Shown: piece after piece, positions 35,534 through 43,986 of the stretch
How positions within the stretch are numbered: position 1 is the stretch's first letter
How the letters are laid out: each line of letters begins with the position of its first letter
Assembly: GCA_016933535.1 (NCBI GenBank)
Contig: JAFGAS010000052.1
Span: 62,001-126,000 of the forward strand
Direction: 5' to 3'
Length of the DNA stretch: 64,000 nt
Source of the DNA: Candidatus Zymogenaceae bacterium
GTDB taxonomy: Bacteria > Desulfobacterota > Zymogenia > Zymogenales > Zymogenaceae
Notes under the pieces: model-generated
The model's database searches: none
Told to the model about the DNA's origin: nothing
Seen by the model: only the letters and a program-made list of their open reading frames with translations
Made by a program: the position numbers and the translations under genes

Positions 35534-35568
35534 CCTGCCTTTGTATGAAGCAAAGGCAGGCCGTTTTT
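35534..35568 (+). terminator. Orphan intrinsic terminator
   Basis: CCTGCCTTTG (35534-35543) and CAAAGGCAGG (35551-35560) form a perfect ten-pair stem with a seven-base loop, followed by CCGTTTTTG. No plus-strand gene precedes it: the space 35059-35681 carries no reading frame that I can support. It may end a small RNA or act as an attenuator for the downstream carbonic anhydrase gene. Confidence 0.8.
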
Positions 35569-35681
35569 GTTAGAATCGGACCATGGATCGGCCCGGCCGG
35601 GCGATCGCGTGTATCGATCGGCGTCGGGGACACAGATCATGATAAAGAGTTGAACGAATCGATGCAGCACAGGAGTCTTCA

Positions 35682-36299
35682 ATGATGCACAAGAACGTCG
35701 TTACCGATTTTTCCGACAGGGCCGTTGAGCCGAGCGTGGACCCAACGGCATACGTACACCCCCTTGCCGCCGTCATTGGAAACGCCGTGATCGGAAAGCG
35801 GGTCATGGTATCGCCTGCGGCCTCGGTGCGCGGAGACGAGGGCGGGCCCCTGGTCGTCGACGACGAGGCCAACGTACAGGACGGTGTCATTATCCACGCC
35901 CTCGAAACCCAGCACGAGGGGCACGAGATCTTAAAGAATCTCATAGAGCATAACGGGAAGAGATGCGCCGTCTATGTCGGCAAACGCGTGTCGCTGGCCC
36001 ACCAGGCCCAGATCCACGGGCCCGCCTATGTGGGCGACGATACCTTTGTCGGGATGCAGTCCCTCGTCTTTAAATCCACGATCGGAAAGGGGTGCGTTGT
36101 GGAGCCGGGGTGCGTTTTGATGGGGGTAACGGTGGGTGACGGCCGCTATGTACCGTGCGGAACGGTCCTCAACCACCAGTCGGACGCCGATAACCTCCCG
36201 GCTATAACCGACGACTATGCCTTCAAGGACCTCAACAAAGGGGTAGTACACGTCAATACGGCGCTGGCCGACGGATACAACAAGGCCGGTATAAAATAA
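35682..36299 (+). CDS. Gamma-class carbonic anhydrase-like protein
   Basis: A 205-residue left-handed beta-helix protein with repeated hexapeptides (AYVHPLAAVIGNAVIG, VMVSPAASVRGDEG). The three metal histidines of gamma carbonic anhydrases can be placed in VIIHALE and SLAHQAQIHGP. The length and the inserted loop (ETQHEGHEILKNLIEHNGK) resemble the Methanosarcina Cam/CamH branch more than the short YrdA type. It likely hydrates CO2 to bicarbonate in the cytoplasm, as no signal peptide is present, which could serve the bicarbonate-using PEP carboxylase elsewhere in the window. The ATG at 35682 has AGGAG upstream. Confidence 0.88.
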   Translation: MMHKNVVTDFSDRAVEPSVDPTAYVHPLAAVIGNAVIGKRVMVSPAASVRGDEGGPLVVDDEANVQDGVIIHALETQHEGHEILKNLIEHNGKRCAVYVGKRVSLAHQAQIHGPAYVGDDTFVGMQSLVFKSTIGKGCVVEPGCVLMGVTVGDGRYVPCGTVLNHQSDADNLPAITDDYAFKDLNKGVVHVNTALADGYNKAGIK

Positions 36300-36337
36300 C
36301 GCAGCAGTAACACGAAGATAAAAACGAGCGGAGAAAA

Positions 36338-38626
36338 ATGGAAAAGATATCGATGGAAGAAGAAACAAAACCGACGATGGAAGCCCCAGTGGTTACGGAC
36401 GAACAACTCAGGGGAAAGCATATCGTGCTGATCGCCCGGGAGCTTACCATTAAAACGGGCCAGGTCCGGGCAACGGCGGACCTGTTGGCCGAGGGCGGCA
36501 CCGTCCCCTTTATCGCCCGGTATCGAAAAGAGGCCACCGGTTCTCTGGACGAGGTCGCCGTCACCACTATCCGGGATCGGCTTGAGCAGCTGTTTGAGCT
36601 GGACAAGCGCAGGGCCGCGATCCTCGCTTCGCTCATCGAGCGGGGGCTTTTGACCGATGAGCTCAAGGACATGATCATGGCGGCCGAAACGATGACGGTG
36701 CTGGAAGACATCTATCTTCCCTACCGCCCAAAACGTCGCACCCGCGCCACCATCGCCAAGGAGAAGGGGCTGGAGCCGCTGGCGCTCTCGATTCTCGCCC
36801 AGGACGAAAATCCGCCGCTGGACGTCCAGGCCGAGGCGGCACGATATATCGACGAGGAGAAGGGGGTGGCTTCGGTCGAGGAGGCGCTGGCCGGCGCCCG
36901 GGACATCGTTGCCGAGATGATAAGCGAGCACCAGGACGCCCGGGCCCGGGTCCGCGATCTCTTCCTCGAAAAGGGAGATATCACGTCGGCGGCCGCCGAG
37001 GGAAAAGAAGCAGAAGGGGCCAAATATAAGGACTACTTCGAGTGGAGTGAGTCGGTCAAGACCGCGCCGTCTCATCGAATCCTTGCAATGCTGCGCGGGG
37101 AAAAGGAAAAATTCCTCAGGCTGGTCGTCGAGCCGCCCGAGGCCGAGGGGATCGGGATCGTCACGGCCCTGTTTGTAAAAAACAAGACCCAGGCCGCAGG
37201 CGAGGTCAGGATTGCCGTCGAAGACGGCTATAAACGGCTCCTTGCCCCCTCGATCGAAACCGAGACCAGAAACGCCCTCAAACAACGGGCCGACGGGGAT
37301 GCGATCAGCGTCTTTGCCGCAAACGTCCGGGAGCTGCTGCTGGCATCGCCGCTGGGGGGAAAGAGCGTTCTGGCAATAGACCCCGGCTACCGCACCGGCT
37401 GCAAGGTCGTGTGCCTCGACAACCAGGGAAAGCTCCTTAAAAACGAGACGATCTACCCCCATACGGGCGGACAGCGAGCCGAGGAGGCGGGAAAAATCAT
37501 CGAGGGCCTCGTGGAGCGGTTCGGCGCCGAGATTATCGCCGTCGGCAACGGGACCGCCGGCCGGGAGACGGAATCGTTTGTGAAGGGTCTCTCGTTTTCC
37601 CGGCAGGTCCCGGTGGTCATCGTCAATGAATCGGGCGCGTCCATCTACTCGGCCTCCGAGGCGGCCCGGGAGGAATTCCCCGATTATGACGTTACGGTTC
37701 GGGGGGCGGTTTCCATCGGGCGGCGGTTGATGGACCCGCTGTCCGAATTGGTCAAGATCGACCCGAAATCGATCGGGGTGGGCCAGTACCAGCACGACGT
37801 GGACCAGGGGGCCCTCAGAAAGAGCCTCGACGACGTGGTGGAGAGCTGCGTCAATGGGGTGGGGGTCGATCTCAACACGGCCAGCAAACAGCTGTTGACC
37901 TACATCTCGGGATTGGGGCCGAGCCTCGCAAAACGGATCATCGAGTTCAGAAATACGAACGGCGCATTCTCGTCCCGAGAAGAGATCAAGAAGGTGGCGG
38001 GATTGGGTCCCAAGGCATTCGAGCAGGCGGCGGGATTCTTGAGGATCAGAAACGGAGATAATCCGCTGGACAAAAGCGCGGTCCATCCGGAGAGCTATTC
38101 CATAGTCGACAGGATGGCCGCCGACCTCGGCTGTTCGGTCTCTGAGCTGATGGGTAACGAGGACCTGCGGACAAACATCACGCTGGATCGGTACGTCACC
38201 GATACCGTGGGGCTGCCGACACTCAGGGACATCATGGCCGAACTGGCCAGGCCCGGCCGCGACCCGCGGGATAAGTTCGAGCCCTTCTCGTTTGCCGACG
38301 GCATAAATACAATGGAGGACTTGGCGGCAGGGATGAAGCTTGCCGGTATCGTCACCAACGTCACGGCCTTCGGCGCCTTCGTCGATATCGGCGTGCATCA
38401 GGACGGGCTGGTACACATCAGCCAGCTGGCCGACCGCTTTGTGAAGGACCCGGCCGAGGTCGTCAAGGTGCACCAGCGGGTCAGCGTTACGGTCATCGAA
38501 GTAGATATCGCCCGCAAGCGGATTTCGCTTTCGATGCGCAGCGACCCGTTCAAGCGCCCCGATGCTCCCGTACAAAAGGACCGGGACGGACGGGGCAAGA
38601 GGTTCGATGATCGGCCGCGCCGCTGA
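36338..38626 (+). CDS. tex: Tex-family S1 RNA-binding transcription accessory protein
   Basis: A 762-residue Tex protein. In order it has the N-terminal helical region with PFIARYRKEATGSLDE, a YqgF-like domain (VLAIDPGYRTGCKVVCLDNQG), helix-hairpin-helix repeats (LLTYISGLGPSLAKRIIEFR and VAGLGPKAFEQAAGFLRI) and a C-terminal S1 domain (GIVTNVTAFGAFVDIGVHQDGLVHIS). Length and order are standard. Tex binds nucleic acids and affects transcription and stress tolerance. It starts 39 bases after the carbonic anhydrase gene. A 958-codon antisense open frame over it is a composition artefact. Confidence 0.95.
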   Translation: MEKISMEEETKPTMEAPVVTDEQLRGKHIVLIARELTIKTGQVRATADLLAEGGTVPFIARYRKEATGSLDEVAVTTIRDRLEQLFELDKRRAAILASLIERGLLTDELKDMIMAAETMTVLEDIYLPYRPKRRTRATIAKEKGLEPLALSILAQDENPPLDVQAEAARYIDEEKGVASVEEALAGARDIVAEMISEHQDARARVRDLFLEKGDITSAAAEGKEAEGAKYKDYFEWSESVKTAPSHRILAMLRGEKEKFLRLVVEPPEAEGIGIVTALFVKNKTQAAGEVRIAVEDGYKRLLAPSIETETRNALKQRADGDAISVFAANVRELLLASPLGGKSVLAIDPGYRTGCKVVCLDNQGKLLKNETIYPHTGGQRAEEAGKIIEGLVERFGAEIIAVGNGTAGRETESFVKGLSFSRQVPVVIVNESGASIYSASEAAREEFPDYDVTVRGAVSIGRRLMDPLSELVKIDPKSIGVGQYQHDVDQGALRKSLDDVVESCVNGVGVDLNTASKQLLTYISGLGPSLAKRIIEFRNTNGAFSSREEIKKVAGLGPKAFEQAAGFLRIRNGDNPLDKSAVHPESYSIVDRMAADLGCSVSELMGNEDLRTNITLDRYVTDTVGLPTLRDIMAELARPGRDPRDKFEPFSFADGINTMEDLAAGMKLAGIVTNVTAFGAFVDIGVHQDGLVHISQLADRFVKDPAEVVKVHQRVSVTVIEVDIARKRISLSMRSDPFKRPDAPVQKDRDGRGKRFDDRPRR

Positions 38627-38729
38627 ATGAAATGATCGAGGAATTTTAAGAAAATAGTCGGATGCGTTCAGGACGCTTAACAGGGCCCGGCCTTTCAAAC
38701 CGGATATTTGCCCGGGCCGGTGGATAAAG

Positions 38730-39674
38730 ATGTCCCAATCCAGCCCGGAAATTATCGACTGGCTCATGACCGGCGCGCGTACCGTCTCCCGGGAGACGGA
38801 CCAATCGCTGGCGTCATTCAAGAGCCTTATCGACGAGAAGACCGTATCGTTTACCCTGCCGATCGATCGGGCCGTTGCCGGGGGCTTTTTGGCCGACCGG
38901 ATCGCGTATGCATTCGCGGCGGGGTACGAGGCCGCCCTCCAAAGGCTCGTACCGAGACTGCCCCAAAAAACTATCGTATCGCTGTGCGTGACGGAAAGCG
39001 GGGGAGGCCATCCCCGGGCGATCAAGACGCGGCTGGATAAAGACCCCTCGGGTGAGGGATTTACCCTCACGGGGGAAAAGACCTTTATCACCGCCGCGCT
39101 TCAGGCCGAGATCCTGATGGTCGCCGCGTCCACGGGCGCCGATAGCGCCGGAAAGAACCGCATCAGGATGGTGCTGGTCAACCGAGGCGAAAAGGGGGTG
39201 ACGATAACCCCGATGCCCGACCTTCCGTTCGTTCCCGAAATCAGCCACGGGGTCGTGTCGTTTGCCGGCGTGACGGTCCGGGAGCAAGACGTCCTTGCCG
39301 GGGACGGGTACACGGACTACATAAAACCGTTTCGCACCATCGAGGACATACATGTCGTCGGCGCGGTCATGGGTCACCTCCTGAGGGTCGCGATTACCTT
39401 CTCGTGGCCGAAGGAGACCTGCCAGGGGCTGTTGGCCCTGATTGCCGCCGTACGGACGCTGGCGGCAGGCGACCCCCGTGACCCGGCGGTACATCTGGCA
39501 CTGGCCGGCCTCATGACCCTCTTTGACCGGTTCATTACCGACATTGAGCCGCTCTGGGAAAAGACGGACGCCCCGACGTGCGAGCGCTGGGCGAGAGATC
39601 GAAAACTTCTCTCGGTGGCCGAAAAGGCGCGGCAGGCGCGGCTTTCAGGCGCGTGGAGTCATTATGATTTCTGA
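38730..39674 (+). CDS. Short acyl-CoA dehydrogenase-like protein
   Basis: A 314-residue protein with acyl-CoA dehydrogenase character. The middle beta-domain matches: VSLCVTESGGGHPRAIKTRL and GFTLTGEKTFITAALQAEIL, then VLVNRGEKGVTITPMPDLPF and the FAGVTVREQDVLAGDGY loop. The usual TExxAGSD flavin/substrate motif is changed to TESGGGHP. It is about 70 residues shorter than normal, and the C-terminal helical domain lacks the flavin-binding Q-x-x-G-G-x-G and the EYP catalytic-base segments, so dehydrogenase activity is doubtful. It may be a degraded or repurposed member. The ribosome site at 38730 is poor. Confidence 0.75.
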   Translation: MSQSSPEIIDWLMTGARTVSRETDQSLASFKSLIDEKTVSFTLPIDRAVAGGFLADRIAYAFAAGYEAALQRLVPRLPQKTIVSLCVTESGGGHPRAIKTRLDKDPSGEGFTLTGEKTFITAALQAEILMVAASTGADSAGKNRIRMVLVNRGEKGVTITPMPDLPFVPEISHGVVSFAGVTVREQDVLAGDGYTDYIKPFRTIEDIHVVGAVMGHLLRVAITFSWPKETCQGLLALIAAVRTLAAGDPRDPAVHLALAGLMTLFDRFITDIEPLWEKTDAPTCERWARDRKLLSVAEKARQARLSGAWSHYDF

Positions 39675-39843
39675 TCAGAAATCCCCCCGGGTACGGTGAT
39701 ATACGGCGCCCTTCGGGATCGGACGGAGATCTCGCGCCGGTACCGCCATGACCGCCCGGGGTTCGGGCTGTCTTATCTGCGGCCGGCATCGGCTGATACA
39801 AGAAGATGACGGGCGGGACCCGATTCTACAACGAACCGGGGGC

Positions 39844-40695
39844 TCAAGACTTCTTTTTCAACTCCGCCGGCAATGAGTCGGTAATCCCGTGCCGCTTTTT
39901 AAACTCCGAAAACCCGTATACCTTTTTCCCCAGATAGGTCATGTCGATCGCACCCGCCGGGCAGTTGTTGATACACCCGAGACACGAGATACAGCGTTTC
40001 GTATCCACGGTAAACGTGCGAAGGTCTATTGCCCCCACGGGACACTTCTTTTCGCAGATGCCGCACGCGGTACAGGCCGACGCATCGATCGTGTGGCGTC
40101 CGGTCATGATCTTGTTGAAGGCGACACTCGGCCTTCCCCGGAGAAAATCGGCCGGGAAGAACTCCTTTCGATACGAGACGGCCGTACCCTCCCGGGCCCG
40201 CCCGAGGACCGCGGCTGCATACCGCCTGACCCGATTGTAGGTCTCTTCGTCGGGACGGTGGCTAAACGTGAGGATCCTCCGTTCATTTCCCATAGACCAG
40301 GTCGGTGCGAAGGTGGAGACGGCGCCGAAGGTCTCCATGCCCACGGGAAGGCCGCCCCGCCGCCAGAGGAGCTTCAGGAGGCGTCGGGCGGTATTGCGCT
40401 GATTGCCGCCGTCACCGCCGTAAGTGACAAAGGACGCCACCGGAACACCGCCCAGGCGAGGAGCCGAAGACAGGGCACCGACGACGTTGGAGGGGACGTC
40501 CCAGTAGAAGACCGGTACGCCGACCATGATCAAATCGAACGACGGGAGGGCGGCCATATTGAAGGTGCGTACGTCGGCCGTGACGGCCCGCAGGCCGGCC
40601 GATTCCCAGACCGCAGCAATCAACCGGCCGTAGATCTCCGTCTGTCCCGTCTGGCTGTAGGTGATTACAAGGGCGCGCCGGGGATCGTGTTTCAT
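39844..40695 (-). CDS. EFR1-type flavodoxin-like plus 2[4Fe-4S] ferredoxin protein
   Basis: A 283-residue electron-transfer protein. The N-terminus is a flavodoxin-like domain (ALVITYSQTGQTEIYGRLI). The C-terminus carries two ferredoxin motifs, CTACGICEKKCPVGAIDL and CISCLGCINNCPAGAIDM, each with CxxCxxCxxxCP. This EFR1 layout is common in anaerobes and predicts two-electron to one-electron transfer in the cytoplasm; the partner is unknown. ATG 40695 follows AAGGA; the upstream 52 codons of open frame are unlikely coding. Divergent from the methyltransferase gene at 40857. Confidence 0.9.
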   Translation of the reverse strand: MKHDPRRALVITYSQTGQTEIYGRLIAAVWESAGLRAVTADVRTFNMAALPSFDLIMVGVPVFYWDVPSNVVGALSSAPRLGGVPVASFVTYGGDGGNQRNTARRLLKLLWRRGGLPVGMETFGAVSTFAPTWSMGNERRILTFSHRPDEETYNRVRRYAAAVLGRAREGTAVSYRKEFFPADFLRGRPSVAFNKIMTGRHTIDASACTACGICEKKCPVGAIDLRTFTVDTKRCISCLGCINNCPAGAIDMTYLGKKVYGFSEFKKRHGITDSLPAELKKKS

Positions 40696-40856
40696 ATCGC
40701 ATGTTCCTTTATGAAATCTGGGGGAATTTTCATTCTCCGGTTTATGCCCGTCTGTGAAGGGCCAAAATTTCGATAGGGCACGGCCATCGGTTATGATACT
40801 ATACAATATGCCGTGATGTTTTATCAAGCCTCTAAAGATCGTGGAAAACACTTTTT

Positions 40857-41411
40857 ATGAAGCCTACGAAAATACCCTGCGACTACCTTGGCCGTGAAGG
40901 GAGCCGGCGCGCGGAGATCCTCTTCTCGGCGATCGAGCCGTACCTGAAGGCGTCAATGACGTATCTCGACATCGGCTGCGGAACGGCCCCCCTTACCCTT
41001 TTCATCGACGAGTTGCTGCCCCCCGCGCGCTACATCGGGATCGACCTGAACAGCGAGGCGATCGGCGCCTGCAAGAGCGAGTATCCGCATCATACGTGGC
41101 TCTGCATCAGGAGCGATGCCTTCGTCATCGAAATACATCATGACGTAGTTATCCATACGGGCATCAACTCCCGGCGCTTCAATGATGCGGAAATTCACGG
41201 ACGGATCCTCGATACTCCTGATTCGGGCCCGTCGGTGGTCTTGCTCGAATCGGGGGATTATCATGACGGGCCCAGCGATACCCATGAAATCTACGAAGAG
41301 ATCAGGGAACTCTACCGTGATCGGGGATTTTTGCTAAAGCGGGAGGAAGTTCTGGTGATTTCACACTTCCCTGTCCCGGTTCGCCGGTATGCGGTCTTTA
41401 TCCGTTCATGA
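40857..41411 (+). CDS. Class I SAM-dependent methyltransferase-like protein
   Basis: A 184-residue protein with a Rossmann-type methyltransferase start: YLDIGCGTAPLTLFIDELL (motif I), then YIGIDLNSEAIGACK (motif II). Later motifs are poor, and the second half (HDVVIHTGINSRRFNDAE) has no clear catalytic residues. The target is unknown; small-molecule, sugar or lipid methylation are all possible. Lone gene, divergent from EFR1. Confidence 0.75.
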   Translation: MKPTKIPCDYLGREGSRRAEILFSAIEPYLKASMTYLDIGCGTAPLTLFIDELLPPARYIGIDLNSEAIGACKSEYPHHTWLCIRSDAFVIEIHHDVVIHTGINSRRFNDAEIHGRILDTPDSGPSVVLLESGDYHDGPSDTHEIYEEIRELYRDRGFLLKREEVLVISHFPVPVRRYAVFIRS

Positions 41412-41874
41412 TCCGGTCTACCCGCGTTTTTATATCCGAACAATCAAGTAAGACTATTGTCCCCATATGACGCGATAATGCAATAAAGTAGCCTAACATA
41501 CCGATAATATTAGTCTATCGGGTTGCTTAAGAAATAAGCAAATCCGTAGAATAGGCCTGTTTTCAATGAGTTAGTCGTCCGCGGCCATAAGGTTACCCAC
41601 ACGTTATACACAATGGCCGATCTCGGCGTATAAAATATACAAAAAAGACGGTACGCCGATACGTTACCGCGCGGACGATAGGCCGCGGGGGGGCGGTGAT
41701 ATGATATCGATAGGAAAACCGGCACGGATTCCCGACCGATTGTTTTTGCCGGGTCCGGGACATACAGAATACCCCCCGGCTTGCGATTTGACTTGAAATA
41801 TTTCTCAAGCTGCGCTATTTTCGACAATTGGATATTACGAACCGGGAGCCCACTGAACGAAAGGAGCATGTCCC
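41412..41874. other. A/T-rich regulatory space before the ThDP-enzyme cluster, with two inverted repeats
   Basis: No gene is seen. There is a perfect hairpin TTGCTTA-AGAAA-TAAGCAA (41523-41541). A second pair, CGGCGTA (41624-41630) and TACGCCG (41652-41658), flanks an A/T-rich core TATAAAATATAC that could be a -10 region. Either may bind a regulator of the downstream catabolic genes. Confidence 0.45.
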
Positions 41875-43782
41875 ATGAATCAAGCAGCTTTAACCGCCGA
41901 CCGAAAGACACGTGCCATGATTATCGCCGCGGCCGGCGGAATCGATGAGGCCGTCAGGTCGGGAAAACTCGACAGACAGATCGACATCACCCTGTCGGAG
42001 GCCATCGTCCTTGGGCTCATCCGTCAGGATGTGCGGCGGTTTGTGGGGATCTTCGGGCACGGCTCCACGGAGGTGGGGGAAGTGCTGCGCGTCTACGAAG
42101 AAGCGGGGGTGGTAAAGAGCTACGCGGTCAGGAGCGAAATCGAGGCGGTCCATGCGGCCACGGCGCTTCGCTGGGTAACGGGCCAAAAGGCCGCCGTCTT
42201 TACCTCTATCGGCCCGGGCGCGATGCACGCGCTGGCGGCCTCCCTTGCCCCCCTGAGCGACGGGATCGGGCTGTGGCTTTTGCTGGGTGATGAGACCACC
42301 GAGGACGAGGGACCCAATATGCAGCAGATCGCTCGACATGAGCAAAACCTCTTCTTTGGGCTCTTTTCGGCCATGGGAAGCACCTATATGCTGCACACCC
42401 CGAGGGCGATCTCGTCGGCGCTGAGGCGCGGGCTCAACACGGTGGATCACCCCTTCCGGCCCGGGCCATTTTTTCTGCTTATGCCCATGAACACCCAGCC
42501 GGTGAAGATTACCTGCTTCAACCTGGATTCGCTTCCCTCCAAGGCCCCGCCGCGTCAGGGGGCGGCCGCCGAAAACGGCGTCCACGGGGGATCGAATATA
42601 TATGACCGGGCGGTCGATGCGATCCTTTCGTCTCAACGGGTGGTGGTCAAGGCGGGGGGTGGAGCGCGCTTGGCCGGAAGAGAACTGGCCCGATTCCTCG
42701 AACTGGCCGACGCCGTGGCGGTCACCAGCCCCCTCGTTTCCGGGGTGATCCCGTTTGACCATCCCCGGAACATGACCGTCGGGGGATCCAAGGGCTCCAT
42801 CTCCGGCAACTTTGCCATGGAAGAGGCCGACTGCCTGGTTGCCGTCGGGTCCCGGTTTGTCTGTCAATCGGACTGCTCCCGCACCGGTTATCCGAAGGTC
42901 AAGCAAGTCATCAATATCAACGGTGATATCGAGTCGGCCATGCATTACCGGCGGACAATTCCATTTGTCGGGGATGCCGCGGCGACCCTGGCCGTTCTCA
43001 ACGAGCGGCTGGCCAAGGCAATCAAAGAACGTCCGAAGGAGAAGTCCGACTGGTTTGAGCGGTGCCGGGCAAAGCGTCTGGAGTGGGACGCATTCAGGGA
43101 AAAACGATACCAAACCCCGGTCCTCTTTGATCCCGTATGGGAACGCGAGGTGCTGACCCAGCCGGCCGTCATCAAGGCCGCCACCGACTGGGCCAGGTCG
43201 GGGGATGTGGTGACCTTTTTTGACGCGGGGGACGTGCAGGCCAACGGGTTTCAGATATCCGAGGATGATCGGCTCGGGCGGACCTTCACCGAGACCGGCG
43301 CAAGCTACATGGGCTTTGCCGTATCGGCGCTCCTGGCAACGGCGCTTGCGTCCGAACCGTTTTACGGCCTTGCCCTTTCGGGCGACGGATCGTTCGTGAT
43401 GAATCCGCAGATACTCATCGACGGGGTCGAGCACGGCGCCCGCGGCTGTATCGTCGTCATGGACAACCGACGGATGGGGGCCATCTCCGGCCTGCAGGAG
43501 GCCCAGTACTGTACGGCCTATGCCACGGCCGACTCGGTGAGGATCGACTATGCGGCGTGGGCGCGCTCGATTACCGGGGTGGCGGCTTTATCGGGGATTA
43601 ATACGATCGAAGACCTGATTTCGGCCCTCAACAAGGCCAGGAAACATGACGGCATCTCGCTCATCCACGTGCCGGTCTACTGGGGAAGCGATCCGCTGGG
43701 GGGGATGGGAGTCTTCGGACGGTGGAACGTGGGCAACTGGTGCGAGGAGACACAGGATTTTCGTCACGAGATCGGGTTGTAA
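41875..43782 (+). CDS. ThDP-dependent enzyme, IolD-like (trihydroxycyclohexanedione hydrolase family)
   Basis: A 635-residue thiamine-diphosphate enzyme. The N-terminal domain has IFGHGSTEVGEVL and the catalytic Glu in VRSEIEAVHAA, followed by TSIGPGAMHALAASLAPL; the C-terminal ThDP motif is GDGSFVMNPQIL...VVMDN. Length and the FGHG and SIGPGA blocks fit IolD, the ring-opening hydrolase of myo-inositol breakdown, better than acetolactate synthase. No other iol gene is adjacent, so a different cyclic or keto substrate is possible. ATG 41875 follows AAAGGAG. First gene of a cluster with an aldehyde dehydrogenase and a sugar-acid dehydratase. Confidence 0.8.
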   Translation: MNQAALTADRKTRAMIIAAAGGIDEAVRSGKLDRQIDITLSEAIVLGLIRQDVRRFVGIFGHGSTEVGEVLRVYEEAGVVKSYAVRSEIEAVHAATALRWVTGQKAAVFTSIGPGAMHALAASLAPLSDGIGLWLLLGDETTEDEGPNMQQIARHEQNLFFGLFSAMGSTYMLHTPRAISSALRRGLNTVDHPFRPGPFFLLMPMNTQPVKITCFNLDSLPSKAPPRQGAAAENGVHGGSNIYDRAVDAILSSQRVVVKAGGGARLAGRELARFLELADAVAVTSPLVSGVIPFDHPRNMTVGGSKGSISGNFAMEEADCLVAVGSRFVCQSDCSRTGYPKVKQVININGDIESAMHYRRTIPFVGDAAATLAVLNERLAKAIKERPKEKSDWFERCRAKRLEWDAFREKRYQTPVLFDPVWEREVLTQPAVIKAATDWARSGDVVTFFDAGDVQANGFQISEDDRLGRTFTETGASYMGFAVSALLATALASEPFYGLALSGDGSFVMNPQILIDGVEHGARGCIVVMDNRRMGAISGLQEAQYCTAYATADSVRIDYAAWARSITGVAALSGINTIEDLISALNKARKHDGISLIHVPVYWGSDPLGGMGVFGRWNVGNWCEETQDFRHEIGL

Positions 43783-43838
43783 CGGGGCGGTTACCCGGAC
43801 CGAATCGGCATGATTTCTTGCCAGGAGGCTAAGTGGGC

Positions 43839-43908
43839 GGTGAGTTGACCTTTAGCCCTTCGTGCCCGAAAAGAGAGGGACTCACCACCAGAACACTAAG
43901 GCACGAAG
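43839..43908. repeat. Interlocking inverted repeats in intergenic space
   Basis: GGTGAGT (43839-43845) pairs with ACTCACC (43880-43886), and CTTCGTGCC (43858-43866) pairs with GGCACGAAG (43900-43908). The CACGAAG-type palindrome resembles a widespread class of dispersed intergenic repeats. The two pairs overlap, so only one hairpin can form at a time. Confidence 0.5.
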
Positions 43909-43986
43909 AGACAAACGCCGGCGTCTGACGTTCGAATAGGACGGCGACACGGCATGGCCATTATAACGTAAATACAGGGAAACACT

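Noticed and set aside
36215..39091. 958-codon antisense open frame over tex
   Set aside because: Composition artefact in GC-rich DNA: its product is low in recognisable motifs, while the plus strand has full-length Tex with all domains.
41890..43434. 514-codon antisense frame over the ThDP enzyme
   Set aside because: Shadow of a GC-rich gene with clear ThDP motifs on the other strand.
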